A stretch of 64,000 bases of DNA, from positions 1 to 64,000 of the forward strand of contig JAGFBZ010002933.1 of NCBI GenBank assembly GCA_018398805.1. The letters run 5' to 3'. This document shows, piece by piece, positions 23,301 through 33,059 of this stretch (positions are counted from its first letter, which is position 1; every line of letters starts with the position of its first letter). This stretch comes from Hirundichthys speculiger. Its lineage: Eukaryota > Chordata > Actinopteri > Beloniformes > Exocoetidae. A program made the translations under genes and the position numbers. The notes beneath the pieces are model-generated. The model saw only the letters and a program-made list of their open reading frames with translations. It did not search any database and was not told where the DNA came from.

Positions 23301-24649
23301 CTGGGTCCTCCTCTGGGCCCTGGTCCATGCCAGCCGTTGCCTGCATATAGTCTCTTTTTGTATGGGCACTCTCAAACTCAGTGTCCTGGTTCTTTACAGT
23401 TGAAGCGGTAATCAGCACCCCCTGCTTTCTTGGAGGTCCCCCTGAATGACTCCGGCCCCCGAGCCCTCACGGCCTCCGTAAGGACCCCTCTGCATGTGCC
23501 CTGTGTTCCCCTCATACTGGCCTTCTCCTTCTCCAGGAGGGCCTCCAGCTGCCCCCTCATACATGATTTTCATCTGCATTTTCAGTAACTGAGTCTGCAG
23601 CTCTTTAAGAGCTCCTTCCTCTTTTCTTAGTTCCTCATTCGCTGTGGTCAGAAAAATGAACTTCCCATTTTACTGGTGTCTGCACCCGGGATATCAGGAG
23701 TACTATTCATGTCTTTTCTAACTGCATCGGGCATCCCTTCCAGGATGGCATTTCTGAACCAGACCCTCTGGGTGGCACTGTGATCGGGGTCACATCCAGT
23801 CTGACCTTCCCAAATGGTCCTACATTCCTCCAAATATTGACGTGGGTTCACAGTGGGATCCCAGTCTAATTTGGAGATTACTCCCTCCATGGGCGTGGGG
23901 AAGCGTTCTCTGATCGCTCGACCAAAATTATTACTGTGGAAGCGGAAAGGTTCATCATCTCTCACTCCTGTCACTCCACAGTTAGCCTCAATTCCTCTAC
24001 AGGCCGTGGCTGTCATGCAGTGTGTCGCCACTGCCCTGTAATCTCCTGCAGTTTGAGCATGCAGAGCCTGTAGCCAAACACTAATGTCCCAAATTTCAGG
24101 CCTTTCACCTAGAATCTGTGGTATCAGTCGGGGGAGGTAGTGACCTATAACTGCCTTCATCTTCCTCTCCTGGCTCAAGGGTGTGTCTTTCCCCTGTCGT
24201 CAGATCTCTGAGATTCAGTGTGTTATCAGAGTACTGTCTTGCTCCAGACGTGTCTGCATCTGCATCATCATGCCACTCCCCTCTCACAGCCATTATCACA
24301 CTGCCTGTACTGGGGTGAGGAACATGTGGCGTGGAGTGAGCTGTGGGATGGTTTGCAGGAAGTGGGAGAAAACCACGTGTCTCAGTCTGGTTCCCTATGG
24401 GGCCCTGCGAGGTGGGGGTTAATGGGGCCTGTGCTAGCACTTTTATGAAAGGTGTCTCTCTCTCTGTGCTCTAATCTCCCAGTCATCATGATGTTGCTGG
24501 GCTGGGTCTGTTGTGAGTGGTTTTACAAAACTGACTGGGGAGGTGGACACCAGTGGCCTCGTTGCTGATTCGTGTTTGACTGTATCTGATCCTCCTGTCC
24601 CTGGGAAAATCTCCTCTATGCCTGTTCTGGCCCTTTCTTATCTGTGTCC
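23301..24649 (-). pseudogene. ERV-A gag: p12-like, capsid and nucleocapsid remnants
   Basis: 24440-24105 is a proline/threonine-rich linker-like frame. 24178-23648 is the capsid-like part, with LDWDPTVNPRQYLEECRTIW and RVWFRNAILEGMPDAVRKDM, the pattern of gammaretroviral and related fish ERV capsids. 23560-23378 is basic and ends in a partial zinc knuckle (NCKEPGH followed by a stop). The frames are not continuous. The gag is interrupted at 24649 by the gypsy insertion and resumes at 31434. Confidence 0.75.
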
Positions 24650-25010
24650 TGTAACAGTTGTAAATGTGGAAGGACCCTTTAAGAACACTTTGGTCACCTG
24701 CTGATGATGTCATCAGACCGCACCCAACAGATCGGGATACGCCCTAGTGGACACTGGACGGACGTTCTCGTAGAACTCTTGCCTTCCCGAACCCAGAGTG
24801 ACTTTACGGGTTGTGTAACATCAGCTTTGTTCATGTATGAGCGGACTGCTGTCTCCAACCGGGCTTTATTAAGGTTGCAGAGCACTGTAATAAACGTGGA
24901 CACTGTGGAAACCCCAGTACCAGTGTGTTCGTGAGTGTTCCTCAGCAGCTTTACTTACCATAACTCCTGAGCTAATCTCCATCGTTCCACACGACCCGTA
25001 AACCGTCACA
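24650..25010 (+). repeat. Gypsy 5' LTR
   Basis: 361 bp, TGTAAC...TCACA. Contains a tataa-less promoter region, aataaa at about 24889 and a GT-rich stretch after it. About nine mismatches to the 3' LTR and no indels. Confidence 0.93.
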
Positions 25011-25012
25011 AA

Positions 25013-25030
25013 TGGCGCGAACGTCTTTTC
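25013..25030 (+). other. Gypsy primer binding site (candidate)
   Basis: Starts TGGCGCGAACG two bases after the 5' LTR, as expected for a tRNA-primed element. I cannot name the tRNA. Confidence 0.6.
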
Positions 25031-25838
25031 CCTGGACCTTTTATTCCTCGACTGGTTTCCACAAATTGTTAAGAATACTCAAGCGCAAATCCGACAGGTG
25101 GAGCCGCTTCTGTCGTCCTTTACGTGGAGCTGCAGGCTAGCAAAGCCACTGCGGTGAGTGGGAAATCGCCACCGGTCCGCGCGGCCCTGCATCGCCGACT
25201 GCGAGACGTCCGCGGCTCTTTGTGGGGGTTTTCTGCTGCGCCGGACCTGTCACCACCACATTGCTGCGATCATAAGGGATATCTGCTGTTTAGACCCCGG
25301 ATTTCGAGCTCTCGGAGCGGCGGCTCGGATTCTCTCCTCTCCACTGCAGCACTACTGCATTTACGTCCCCTGCACTAACCCTTCAGCTGCACCGTCCTTT
25401 CTGACATGGCCTCTTTCCCCAGATAAAGTGCTGGGTACCGACCACTTTGCATCAATTCAAGAGCCAAGTGAGGAAAAACGATAAAGTTAAAAAAAAAAAA
25501 AAAAGAAAAGAGAGGAAAGAACTATTGGATAATAAGTTTAAAGGGTTTGTGATCTTGTGTGAAATTGCTGGTCAATTTAATTCTTTGGCCCTGCCTTTCT
25601 ATATAGATTGAACTGTTTGCATTCACGTTTTACTTTAAGGCATCATTACAGTACTTTTGCTGGAGTAAAAAGTAATTTTTGCTTGGGTTGAAACAAAGAA
25701 ATTTTTTTTTCTTCATTCAAATCTGTGAAGTGACACAGCTGAAGTTTGAAGTAGTTTCATACATATCTATAAGATTTATAGTATATTTTGCTGTCTGTTA
25801 TAAGTTTAAGGATATTTCACTTTTGCTAACTGTACGTT
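25031..25838 (+). other. Gypsy 5' leader
   Basis: About 800 bp between PBS and gag. GC-rich first half, then an A-tract at about 25488-25504 and an AT-rich second half. Short frames at 25124-25378 and 25158-25484 overlap and show no domain; I treat them as chance. The leader may contain packaging or ribosome-entry structure, but nothing is demonstrable by eye. Confidence 0.5.
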
Positions 25839-26942
25839 ATGGCCACTCATCGTGACTTTAATGATTCTGACGAAGACTATGACTTGCCCTGTTTAGGTGC
25901 CCCCAGACAGGCTCCTGTTACTCTTGAACTTAAAGTACGGTGTTTACAGGCAGAAATTGACATGTTGCAGCAGTGTTTGCATGACTCCCTTGACCTCCAA
26001 AAAGACATTTTGCAGCGCTGGTCCCATCAAAATAAACCAGGGAACACTGGCCCAGCTGATCAGCCGTCTCAACCATTCCCGGCTGCCTCGTCAACACCTT
26101 ACATGTCTGATCTCTATGGCAGGAGGCCAGAACACACTGAGACAATGACTCCTCGTTTCACCCAGACCCCTGCACCTGAGACCCAGTTCCAGTCGGATTC
26201 AGTTGATCTTCTCAACACAACCAGAGTCCTGGCAGCTGCACTACATCAGGCTAAACTGGAACCCCCTGTCTTCACAAATGATGGTGTGATTCATCCAGAA
26301 GAATGGCTACAGTCAGCGAACACTTACAAGTCCTCTCTGGGTTTAACTGACACCCAAGTTCTCAATGAACTCTCATGTTTCCTTGGTAAGGAGCCCAGGA
26401 AGTGGTTTAGCATACTTAAAACTCATATTACCACATGGGCGGAGTTTTGTGAGCTCTTTAGAACAGTCTTCTTACCTGCTGATAACCAGGAGCGCATCTT
26501 GAGAGGCATCCTTGACTGCATCCAGCACCCTGAGGAGCCACTACCCACATTTGTTGCCCACATGCTCAACGAATTTAAACGCCTAAGAAACCCCCCTTCA
26601 GAACAAGAACAGATTGAGCTCATTCGCAAACATACACAAGAAAAGTACAGGGTGGCTTTGTATGGTGCACGTGTCACATCTGTCGTTGAACTGTTGCTGC
26701 GTGCGCAAGAACTTTATTCCATCCTTGGCCCAAACACCACTCAACGGCCCCGTTCACAACTGAAAAGCAAAGCTGATGGAGGGCCCTACTGCTTCAGATG
26801 CTCCATGCCAGGTTGTACATCTCGCACCTGCCCTAACTGTTCCACAAACACTGCTGGATATCAACACCCTCAATCTGCCAGTGAACCACTGCAAGCCCCC
26901 CCCTTCACAACACCAGTCTGCTCCCAATCCTGCAGGTGCTGA
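25839..26942 (+). CDS. gag: Gypsy gag polyprotein
   Basis: Structural protein that would assemble the cytoplasmic retrotransposon particle and bind its RNA. 367 codons. Residues 28-60 look like a coiled coil (LKVRCLQAEIDMLQQCLHDS). Residues about 145-275 match the retrotransposon gag capsid fold (HPEEWLQSANTYKSS, then LGKEPRKWFS, then EFCELFRTVFLP and LRNPPSEQEQIELIRK). Near residues 315-335 is a zinc-knuckle-like CFRCSMPGCTSRTC in which the usual histidine is cysteine. The frame stops at 26940, soon after a run of eight C (26896-26903). A different frame stays open over the basic, glycine-rich tail to 27045, so a one-base slip in the C run has probably shortened the protein. Start chosen as the first ATG in a long AT-rich context. 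Confidence 0.85.
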   Translation: MATHRDFNDSDEDYDLPCLGAPRQAPVTLELKVRCLQAEIDMLQQCLHDSLDLQKDILQRWSHQNKPGNTGPADQPSQPFPAASSTPYMSDLYGRRPEHTETMTPRFTQTPAPETQFQSDSVDLLNTTRVLAAALHQAKLEPPVFTNDGVIHPEEWLQSANTYKSSLGLTDTQVLNELSCFLGKEPRKWFSILKTHITTWAEFCELFRTVFLPADNQERILRGILDCIQHPEEPLPTFVAHMLNEFKRLRNPPSEQEQIELIRKHTQEKYRVALYGARVTSVVELLLRAQELYSILGPNTTQRPRSQLKSKADGGPYCFRCSMPGCTSRTCPNCSTNTAGYQHPQSASEPLQAPPFTTPVCSQSCRC

Positions 26943-26978
26943 AGGTGGCAGCTCAGTGACTGTGATGCAGCCAGGTAG

Positions 26979-29900
26979 GAGGAAGCAGGGAAACTTCAGT
27001 GGGGGGAGGACATTTCACGGAGGCAACCCTCCCCCCAGACAATAACTTCGCCTCCCCCATTCCCACAACCATCGCATGAACAGCCAACACTTAATCACGT
27101 GGAAGATGACTCTTCTCAGTCCCAGTGGAACACTCCATTCAAAGTTAAAGTGAACTTTAAAGGCGCAGCTGTGGAGGCTACACTTGACACAGGTGCCTTT
27201 CTTTCAGCAGTGAGTGCAGATTTAGTCTCTGAAGTCATCCAGAACCAGTCCTTAAAGAAACCATGGACAGCCCCGCCCATCAAACTGGCCAACAGCACAG
27301 CATGTGCCCCATTAGGCATTGTCTGGTTAACCATTGGATTTATGGGAAAAAGAGTATATCAGCGGTTTGTTGTGATATGTGAACTCTCTTCTCCTATAGT
27401 TCTAGGAATGGACTTTATGATCCGTACCTCACTGACTATTCATGTCCCAACCAGAACTGTGCTCATTGACGACGATCCCCCCTGTCTTGACCAATCTGAT
27501 GACAGTAGTTTGGAGACAGCGGACTTTGAATGCGGTACAATGACGCTTCAAGACACTTCTCAGGCCACCCTTCATGACAAAGTTGAAGGTGCTAACTTGG
27601 ACAGTGTACAAAAAACTGAAATGATGAGACTGCTCGAAAGCTACAGTGATCTGTTTGATGGTCACGTTGGCCGCACTTCCATGGCTGAACATGTCATTGA
27701 CACCGAAAATGAACAACCCATTAATCTCCCACCCTACCGCACCTCACCTGTCAAGAAACGCATAATTGAAGAACAAGTACAAAATATGCTACAGGGTGGG
27801 ATAATTGAACCTGCTTCTGGTCCATGGGTGGCCCCCGTGGTCAATGTTACTAACCCTCCCCGGGACCCGCGTTTCTGTGTCGACTTTCGTGGTTTAAACC
27901 AGCTAACTGTGAAAGACTCTTATCCACTACCACGTGTAGATGACTCTTTAGACTTCCTGTCCAGAGGAAAGTTTCTCACCACATTAGACCTAGCCAGAGG
28001 ATACTGGCAGGTTCCCATTGCAGAGGGGTCTAAACCAAAAACTGCATTTATCACTCACTGTGGCCTCTTTCAGTTTAAAGTCCTTCCATTCGGATTATGC
28101 AACGCCCCGGCGACTTTTCAGAGGCTAATGAACAATGTACTGGCTGGCCTCATATACAAGTCATGTGCAGTTTATTTAGATGACATTGTAGTAGCGTCAC
28201 CCACCTTCGAACAACATTTGGCAGACCTAAAAGAGGTCCTGGACAGACTTCAGTCAGCTGGCCTCTCCTTAAAACTGAGCAAATGTCAGTTTTGCCTCAG
28301 TGATCTCACCTTTCTTGGCTACCGAGTCTCCCCTTCTGGCATCCATCCTGACCCTGATAAAGTGAGAGCCGTGATGGACTTTCCAACACCAACGTCAGTT
28401 AAACACGTGCGGCAGTTTCTGGGGTTAACAGGCTACTATCGTCGCTTTGTACAGGACTATGCACGCCATGCTGAACTGCTTTTCGCCCTCACTAAAAAGG
28501 ATGTTCCATTTAACTGGGACACCAAATGCCAAGCAGCCACTGACTTTCTCAAAACCTCCATCACCTCAGCCCCTGTTCTCAAATTTCCAGACTTCGCACG
28601 CCCCTTTTATATTCACACAGACGCATGTGATGCTGGACTTGGAGCTGCATTAATGCAGAGAGACAATGATGACAATCGTGCACTGCACATATCAGAAAAG
28701 CCTTATTCAACTCCTGAGAAGGAATGCTTGGCTGTTATTTGGGCTTTGGAACATTTCAGACCATATGTGGAAGGTCTTCATGTAACCATCTTCACAGATC
28801 ACAGCAGCCTCAGGTGGCTGATGTCACGTCCCAACCCTTCTGGCAGACTCGCTCGGTGGTCACTCCGCCTCCAAGACTTCGACTTCAGTGTTGTTCACAA
28901 GCCTGGTGAACGTAACAAAGTGCATGATGCCCTTTCCCGCAACCCCATCCCAGCAGTGGACTCACCTGTTGACCTCCTGCCTCAGTACGCTGTGATTGGA
29001 AGCATGGATCTCCGCACTCTGGCTCCAGTGACACTCTCTGATCGCCCACAGATCCGCCAGCTGCAACTTGAGGATCCGGCCACTGGCATGTTACTTCTCC
29101 AGTTGGAAAGTGCACAACGCAGCACTGATGAAAACGACAATCTAAACCAGTACTCTGTTCAGGATGGCCTCCTTTATTTCAACGATCCTAAAACAAGGTG
29201 TGGCCTGCATCCGCTGAAACAGCTGAAACTCTTTGCCCCTTCTGCCATGCGTGGTTCTCTGGTCAAGTATTATCATGATCATCCCACAGCTGGTCACTTG
29301 GGCATTGCAAAGACTTTGGCACGACTCAGACTCCGGTTTTTCTGGCCAAACATGTCCTCTGATTTGAAAAAGATTGTTGTCTCCTGTACTGCTTGCCAAA
29401 CCACCAAACCTAGCCAAAGAAAAACAGCTGGTCTCATGGTGCCCATTCAGCCGCAAAGACCATGGGAATACACAGGTGTGGATTATGTAGGACCGCTCCC
29501 CCGCTCATCAAGTGGTAATGCACACATTCTCGTCTTTATGGACTACTTCTCTAAGTGGGTTGAAGTTAGTGCAGTCAGGGAAGCTACCGCTCAGGTTGCT
29601 GCTAAAAAGTTCATCAGTGACGTCTTTGCCCAACATGGTTCACCCTCCTACCTCATCTCTGATCGAGGGACACCTTTTGTCAGTGAACTATTTGAACATG
29701 TTGTGTCAGCACTGGGAACTGAACACAGGCTGACTACTGCTTATCATTCCCAGACTAATGCTACTGAACATGTTAATCGCACACTGAAAACAGCCATCAG
29801 AGCCTATGTGGAGAACAAACACTCATTGTGGGACAAGTTTATCCCCCAAATCTGTTATGCTCTGCGCACTGCCATTCATGAGAGCACAGGCCTTAGCCCT

Positions 29901-30656
29901 TCTATGTTGCTGTATGGACGTGAACTGGACACTCCACTGGACCTTATCACCCAACCCTCCTGTGATGGACTGAAGGAGCCAGAAATCCCCTACTCTGTAA
30001 ACCTGAGAGCGTCGCTACAGGAAGCACATGATCATGCGCGTGCAGTGCTTTCTGCAAGTCACAGACGTCAGAAACATTACTATGACTTGAGACGGTGTGA
30101 CATCTCTTATAAGGTGGGAGATCTTGTCAGAGTAAAGACCCATCCCAGATCAGGTGCACAGGCTAGCTTCACAGCTAAACTGGCTCCTCTCTACAACGGA
30201 CCCTACCGTATCTCACGAAGGATGTCTGAGGTGAACTACTTCCTCACCAGTGTGGACACTGGAGGGGACGTTGGAGTTTTTCATGTGGCAAACCTGCTGC
30301 CATTCCACACATGGGACACAGCCTCGAATACCAAACGTGCTGGTCGTGTGTCGCAAACAACACAGGATGCTACTGTGGAGGAGAGCAACTTGCCTCCCAT
30401 GCTGGAGAGTCAGGACTCCAGTGGTTCACATGTCACCAGTGTGGATGCTGCAGACTTCTCCGGGACTGAGCCCACTGTCCAAAGTGCCCCTCCTGCTGAC
30501 CCCGACCCCTCTTTGTCGACATCAGACCCTACACATGAGAGTGATGACATGGCTGACGATGACAATACACATCTGGTTGTCCCCACAACTACTACTGCTG
30601 ACTTTTACAACTTCCGACCAAGACGAGGCCCCAGAGTCACTTCTGTCAGTCAATAG
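26979..30656 (+). CDS. pol: Gypsy pol polyprotein (PR-RT-RNaseH-IN)
   Basis: Open from after a TAG at 26976 to TAG at 30654; no ATG precedes the protease in frame, so expression by frameshift or fusion from gag is expected. Counting residues from 27099: protease with LDTGA at about 29-33; RT with TTLDLARGYW, VLPFGLCNAPATFQ and YLDD at 359-362; RNase H starting FYIHTDACDAGLGAAL near 503; integrase zinc domain (H-x-H... C-x2-C, GHLGIAK to SCTACQ) near 727-765; integrase core acids in GVDYVGPLP, SDRGTPF and TEHVNRTLK near 794, 855 and 890; GPY/F-type module (LYNGPYRI) near 1030. All catalytic residues are present. It copies element RNA and inserts the cDNA. Pol lies in the same frame as gag, separated by two stops (26940 and 26976). 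Confidence 0.95.
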   Translation, partial: EEAGKLQWGEDISRRQPSPQTITSPPPFPQPSHEQPTLNHVEDDSSQSQWNTPFKVKVNFKGAAVEATLDTGAFLSAVSADLVSEVIQNQSLKKPWTAPPIKLANSTACAPLGIVWLTIGFMGKRVYQRFVVICELSSPIVLGMDFMIRTSLTIHVPTRTVLIDDDPPCLDQSDDSSLETADFECGTMTLQDTSQATLHDKVEGANLDSVQKTEMMRLLESYSDLFDGHVGRTSMAEHVIDTENEQPINLPPYRTSPVKKRIIEEQVQNMLQGGIIEPASGPWVAPVVNVTNPPRDPRFCVDFRGLNQLTVKDSYPLPRVDDSLDFLSRGKFLTTLDLARGYWQVPIAEGSKPKTAFITHCGLFQFKVLPFGLCNAPATFQRLMNNVLAGLIYKSCAVYLDDIVVASPTFEQHLADLKEVLDRLQSAGLSLKLSKCQFCLSDLTFLGYRVSPSGIHPDPDKVRAVMDFPTPTSVKHVRQFLGLTGYYRRFVQDYARHAELLFALTKKDVPFNWDTKCQAATDFLKTSITSAPVLKFPDFARPFYIHTDACDAGLGAALMQRDNDDNRALHISEKPYSTPEKECLAVIWALEHFRPYVEGLHVTIFTDHSSLRWLMSRPNPSGRLARWSLRLQDFDFSVVHKPGERNKVHDALSRNPIPAVDSPVDLLPQYAVIGSMDLRTLAPVTLSDRPQIRQLQLEDPATGMLLLQLESAQRSTDENDNLNQYSVQDGLLYFNDPKTRCGLHPLKQLKLFAPSAMRGSLVKYYHDHPTAGHLGIAKTLARLRLRFFWPNMSSDLKKIVVSCTACQTTKPSQRKTAGLMVPIQPQRPWEYTGVDYVGPLPRSSSGNAHILVFMDYFSKWVEVSAVREATAQVAAKKFISDVFAQHGSPSYLISDRGTPFVSELFEHVVSALGTEHRLTTAYHSQTNATEHVNRTLKTAIRAYVENKHSLWDKFIPQICYALRTAIHESTGLSPSMLLYGRELDTPLDLITQPSCDGLKEPEIPYSVNLRASLQEAHDHARAVLSASHRRQKHYYDLRRCDISYKVGDLVRVKTHPRSGAQASFTAKLAPLYNGPYRISRRMSEVNYFLTSVDTGGDVGVFHVANLLPFHTWDTASNTKRAGRVSQTTQDATVEESNLPPMLESQDSSGSHVTSVDAADFSGTEPTVQSAPPADPDPSLSTSDPTHESDDMADDDNTHLVVPTTTTADFYNFRPRRGPRVTSVSQ

Positions 30657-31072
30657 TGGACCAACCCACACCACACTCGACGACTTGATATAAACTGACA
30701 CAGTTTGACGTTTTTCACTTTTCATGTTGTAGTTGGAGTTATCTTTACGGCTCATGTCTTGTTATGTTGTTTAACTGTTGGTTTTATGGCAGTTTTCTGA
30801 AACTGTTTAAGAAAAGAAAATTACAAAAATGGGGATTTCATACTGTTCTTGCCTTGCAGTGCTTTGTTTTGTGTTTATTTCTGCATATTAGTTTTGGTAC
30901 TTTCACGGTGCGAGACACTGTCATGTATGCCAGAAGTTTCAATTGTGTGCTGTAATTTACCCTGGTTGGTTAAAATGTCTTAAGCTGCTTTTACATGTAT
31001 GGAGGCACTTTGAAATAAGCCTGTTCCTCAGTTGTGTACGGCTGGGGACAGCCCTTTTTTTCACCAGGGGGG
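30657..31072 (+). other. Gypsy 3' untranslated region
   Basis: No env-like frame; the 63-codon ORF at 30764-30955 is hydrophobic but short and lacks family features. Ends in a purine-rich tract (ccagggggg) immediately before the 3' LTR. Confidence 0.6.
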
Positions 31073-31433
31073 TGTAACAGTCGTAAATGTGGAAGGACCC
31101 TTTAAGAACACTTTGGTCACCTGATGATGATGTCATCAGACCGCACCCAACAGATCGGGATACGCCCTAGTGGACACTGGACGGACGTTCTCGTAGAACT
31201 CTTGCCTTCCCGAACCCAGAGTGTCTTTACGGGTTGTGTAACATCAGCTTTGTTCATGTATGAGCGGACTGCTGTCTCCAACCGGGCTTTATTAGGGTTG
31301 CCGAGCACTGTAATAAACGTGGACCCTGTGGAAACCCCAGTACCAGTGTGTTCGTGAGTGTTCCTCAGCACCTTTACTTACCATAACTCCTGAGCTAATC
31401 TTCATCGTTCCACACGACCCGTAAACCATCACA
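31073..31433 (+). repeat. Gypsy 3' LTR
   Basis: 361 bp, same length and ends as the 5' LTR, followed directly by the gtcc duplication at 31434-31437. Confidence 0.93.
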
Positions 31434-31552
31434 GTCCTTTGTTCTTTGATTGGTTTATATGGGCTGCCTGGGCCCCAGCCGTCATCATCTACGTCTCGGT
31501 CGTATTCTCTGTCCATGTCGTCAGTCTTCCTGGTCTTTGTTATACCAGAATA
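31434..31552 (-). pseudogene. ERV-A gag piece beyond the gypsy insertion
   Basis: Minus-strand frame with acidic/basic low-complexity sequence (DDMDREYDRDVDDDG, then GSPYKPIKEQR) that stops being retroviral where the gypsy LTR begins. It is the upstream continuation of ERV-A gag, split by the insertion. Confidence 0.55.
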
Positions 31553-32475
31553 AGGGCCAATTCCAATTCCTCTCTTAACCCTCAATCTCAACCCTCGCCC
31601 TTAACCCTCAATTTTTGGCCCTCAATCTTAACCCTCGAAAGTAAGTGTGAGGGTTATCTTGTGACTTAGAAATGGGACACCCCTCGAGTGCAGTTACGTC
31701 ATCAGACTGAAATGTATCAGAGCCGTGTTGTCTCTGTATTTCCTGAAATGACTCAGGGATAACATTGAAAAGAGCGCTGTATATTCTCTAAATAATATTA
31801 GCAAATAACACAATAGAGGATTCATTATTCAGTCCATCGTCGCTACACAACAAGGTATACAAGTAACGTGAAGCCGCCTGGGACCGCTGACGGCACCGGG
31901 ACCGCTGACGGGACCGTTACGGCGGAACGGGACCACCGACGAGTACAAGTAACGTGAAGCCGACCTGGACCGCTGACGGGACCGGGACCGCTGACGGGAC
32001 CGAGACCGCCACGGACGGCGGACCGGTCCCGTCAGCGGTCCCGGTCGGCTTCACGTTACTTTGTTGTGTAGCGACGGAGGACTGAATAATGTACCGGGAC
32101 CACCTACGAGTACAACGTGAAGCCGACGGGACCGCCGGTCCGGGAGCAAACATCGTAAAGTAAAAAAAATAAATGTTACGCGACAACGATGTTAATCCAT
32201 GAAAAAAATCTCAAACAAACACAATAAAATGGTTTCGTAACATTTATATCTTTAAGATATACGAAGATACTTACGTTTGTAGCTAGCTTCTGGATAGCCC
32301 TTACTTCCAAGGGTGGTGTCGGAAAATCTCAATATTGAGGGCGATACAGCCCTTAAACTCGTCCCTCAACTTGATGTCCCTTAGAATTGGGACACCACTT
32401 GCCCTTAGCGGGAGCGCGCATTTTTGAGATTGAGGGTTGAGATTGAGGGTTAAGGGAGGAATTGGAATTCACCCT
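31553..32475. mobile_element. Foldback MITE with telomere-like TIRs
   Basis: Left end agggccaattccaattcct and right end (reverse complement) agggtgaattccaattcct, each followed by tandem versions of cttaaccctcaatctcaacc. The centre (about 31825-32100) is itself a large inverted repeat: a segment holding cattattcagtccNtcgtcg, gctacacaacaa, gtaacgtgaagccg and repeated gggaccgctgacgg is mirrored on the other side. Non-autonomous, no transposase. The target duplication is not clear (perhaps TA). Inserted in ERV-A gag. Confidence 0.75.
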
Positions 32476-32533
32476 ACAGCTGTCCTTACCAGGTTCCCGG
32501 TTAAAAATTAGTCCAAATAATGTCAGGTCCTAG

Positions 32534-32746
32534 TTATATGTCCACTATCATGGCCGTCGCCCACTGAGCTACTAATTCAGTCAGAGGGTATTCTATTCCA
32601 CTATGTTTATCTGTCCAGGGTCTGTGTCGTGCTCTCTGTCTATAAAGTTTGGCCTTTGTGACTTTCAGCACCAACGGCCCACTTCTACCAACCGCAATCC
32701 TCTGTTTTCTAAGCTTGATTAAGCTTGATTTATTAATATACCACAC
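32534..32746 (-). pseudogene. ERV-A gag N-terminal (matrix-like) remnant
   Basis: 71-codon minus frame rich in basic residues (SLIKLRKQRIAVGRSGPLVL, KAKLYRQRARHRPW) followed by LTELVAQWATAM. Position between the leader and the capsid part fits a matrix domain, but I recognise it by context rather than by fold. Confidence 0.45.
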
Positions 32747-33059
32747 TCAAAGCCTTAATTCAGGTTTCCATGTGCTCAACCCCAACAGCCACTGCTTAGT
32801 TATCACTGTCCAGGTATCCACAGTTGCTGCTGCTTCAAAAACACTTCCACCTGACAATCATACACATTTACACATGCATTCATACCCCAGGTGTGTGTGC
32901 GTGTTTTCCTTTTCTTCATTTCTATTTCTCTTCTAGGGACATGCTTGACTCACAGGACTTTCTAATCTCTGGTCTTGTTATCTCCAGGGTCCAGGAAGAG
33001 ATAACTCACAGTTATTATTTATTTCGTTTAACTCTAAGCATTTCATCCTAAGTTCTGGC

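Larger units (their letters stand above)
24650..31433 (+). mobile_element. Full-length Ty3/gypsy LTR retrotransposon
   Basis: 6784 bp, with two 361-bp LTRs, a PBS, gag, a 1185+ codon pol and a purine-rich tract before the 3' LTR. It is flanked by a perfect 4-bp duplication, gtcc, at 24646-24649 and 31434-31437, both within ERV-A gag, so it inserted after ERV-A. The domain order PR-RT-RNaseH-IN is the Ty3/gypsy order. There is no env and no chromodomain that I can see. LTRs differ at about nine positions (about 2.5 percent). Pol is open end to end; gag has a probable single-base defect near its end. Confidence 0.95.

Noticed and set aside
25124..25484. Coding exon upstream of gypsy gag
   Set aside because: Two overlapping frames in a GC-rich leader, neither with a domain; better explained as composition.
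28885..29115. Antisense ORFs in the gypsy pol
   Set aside because: Shadows of a 1185-codon catalytic polyprotein.
30764..30955. Env gene of the gypsy element
   Set aside because: A single short hydrophobic frame with no signal peptide, furin site or heptad repeats.
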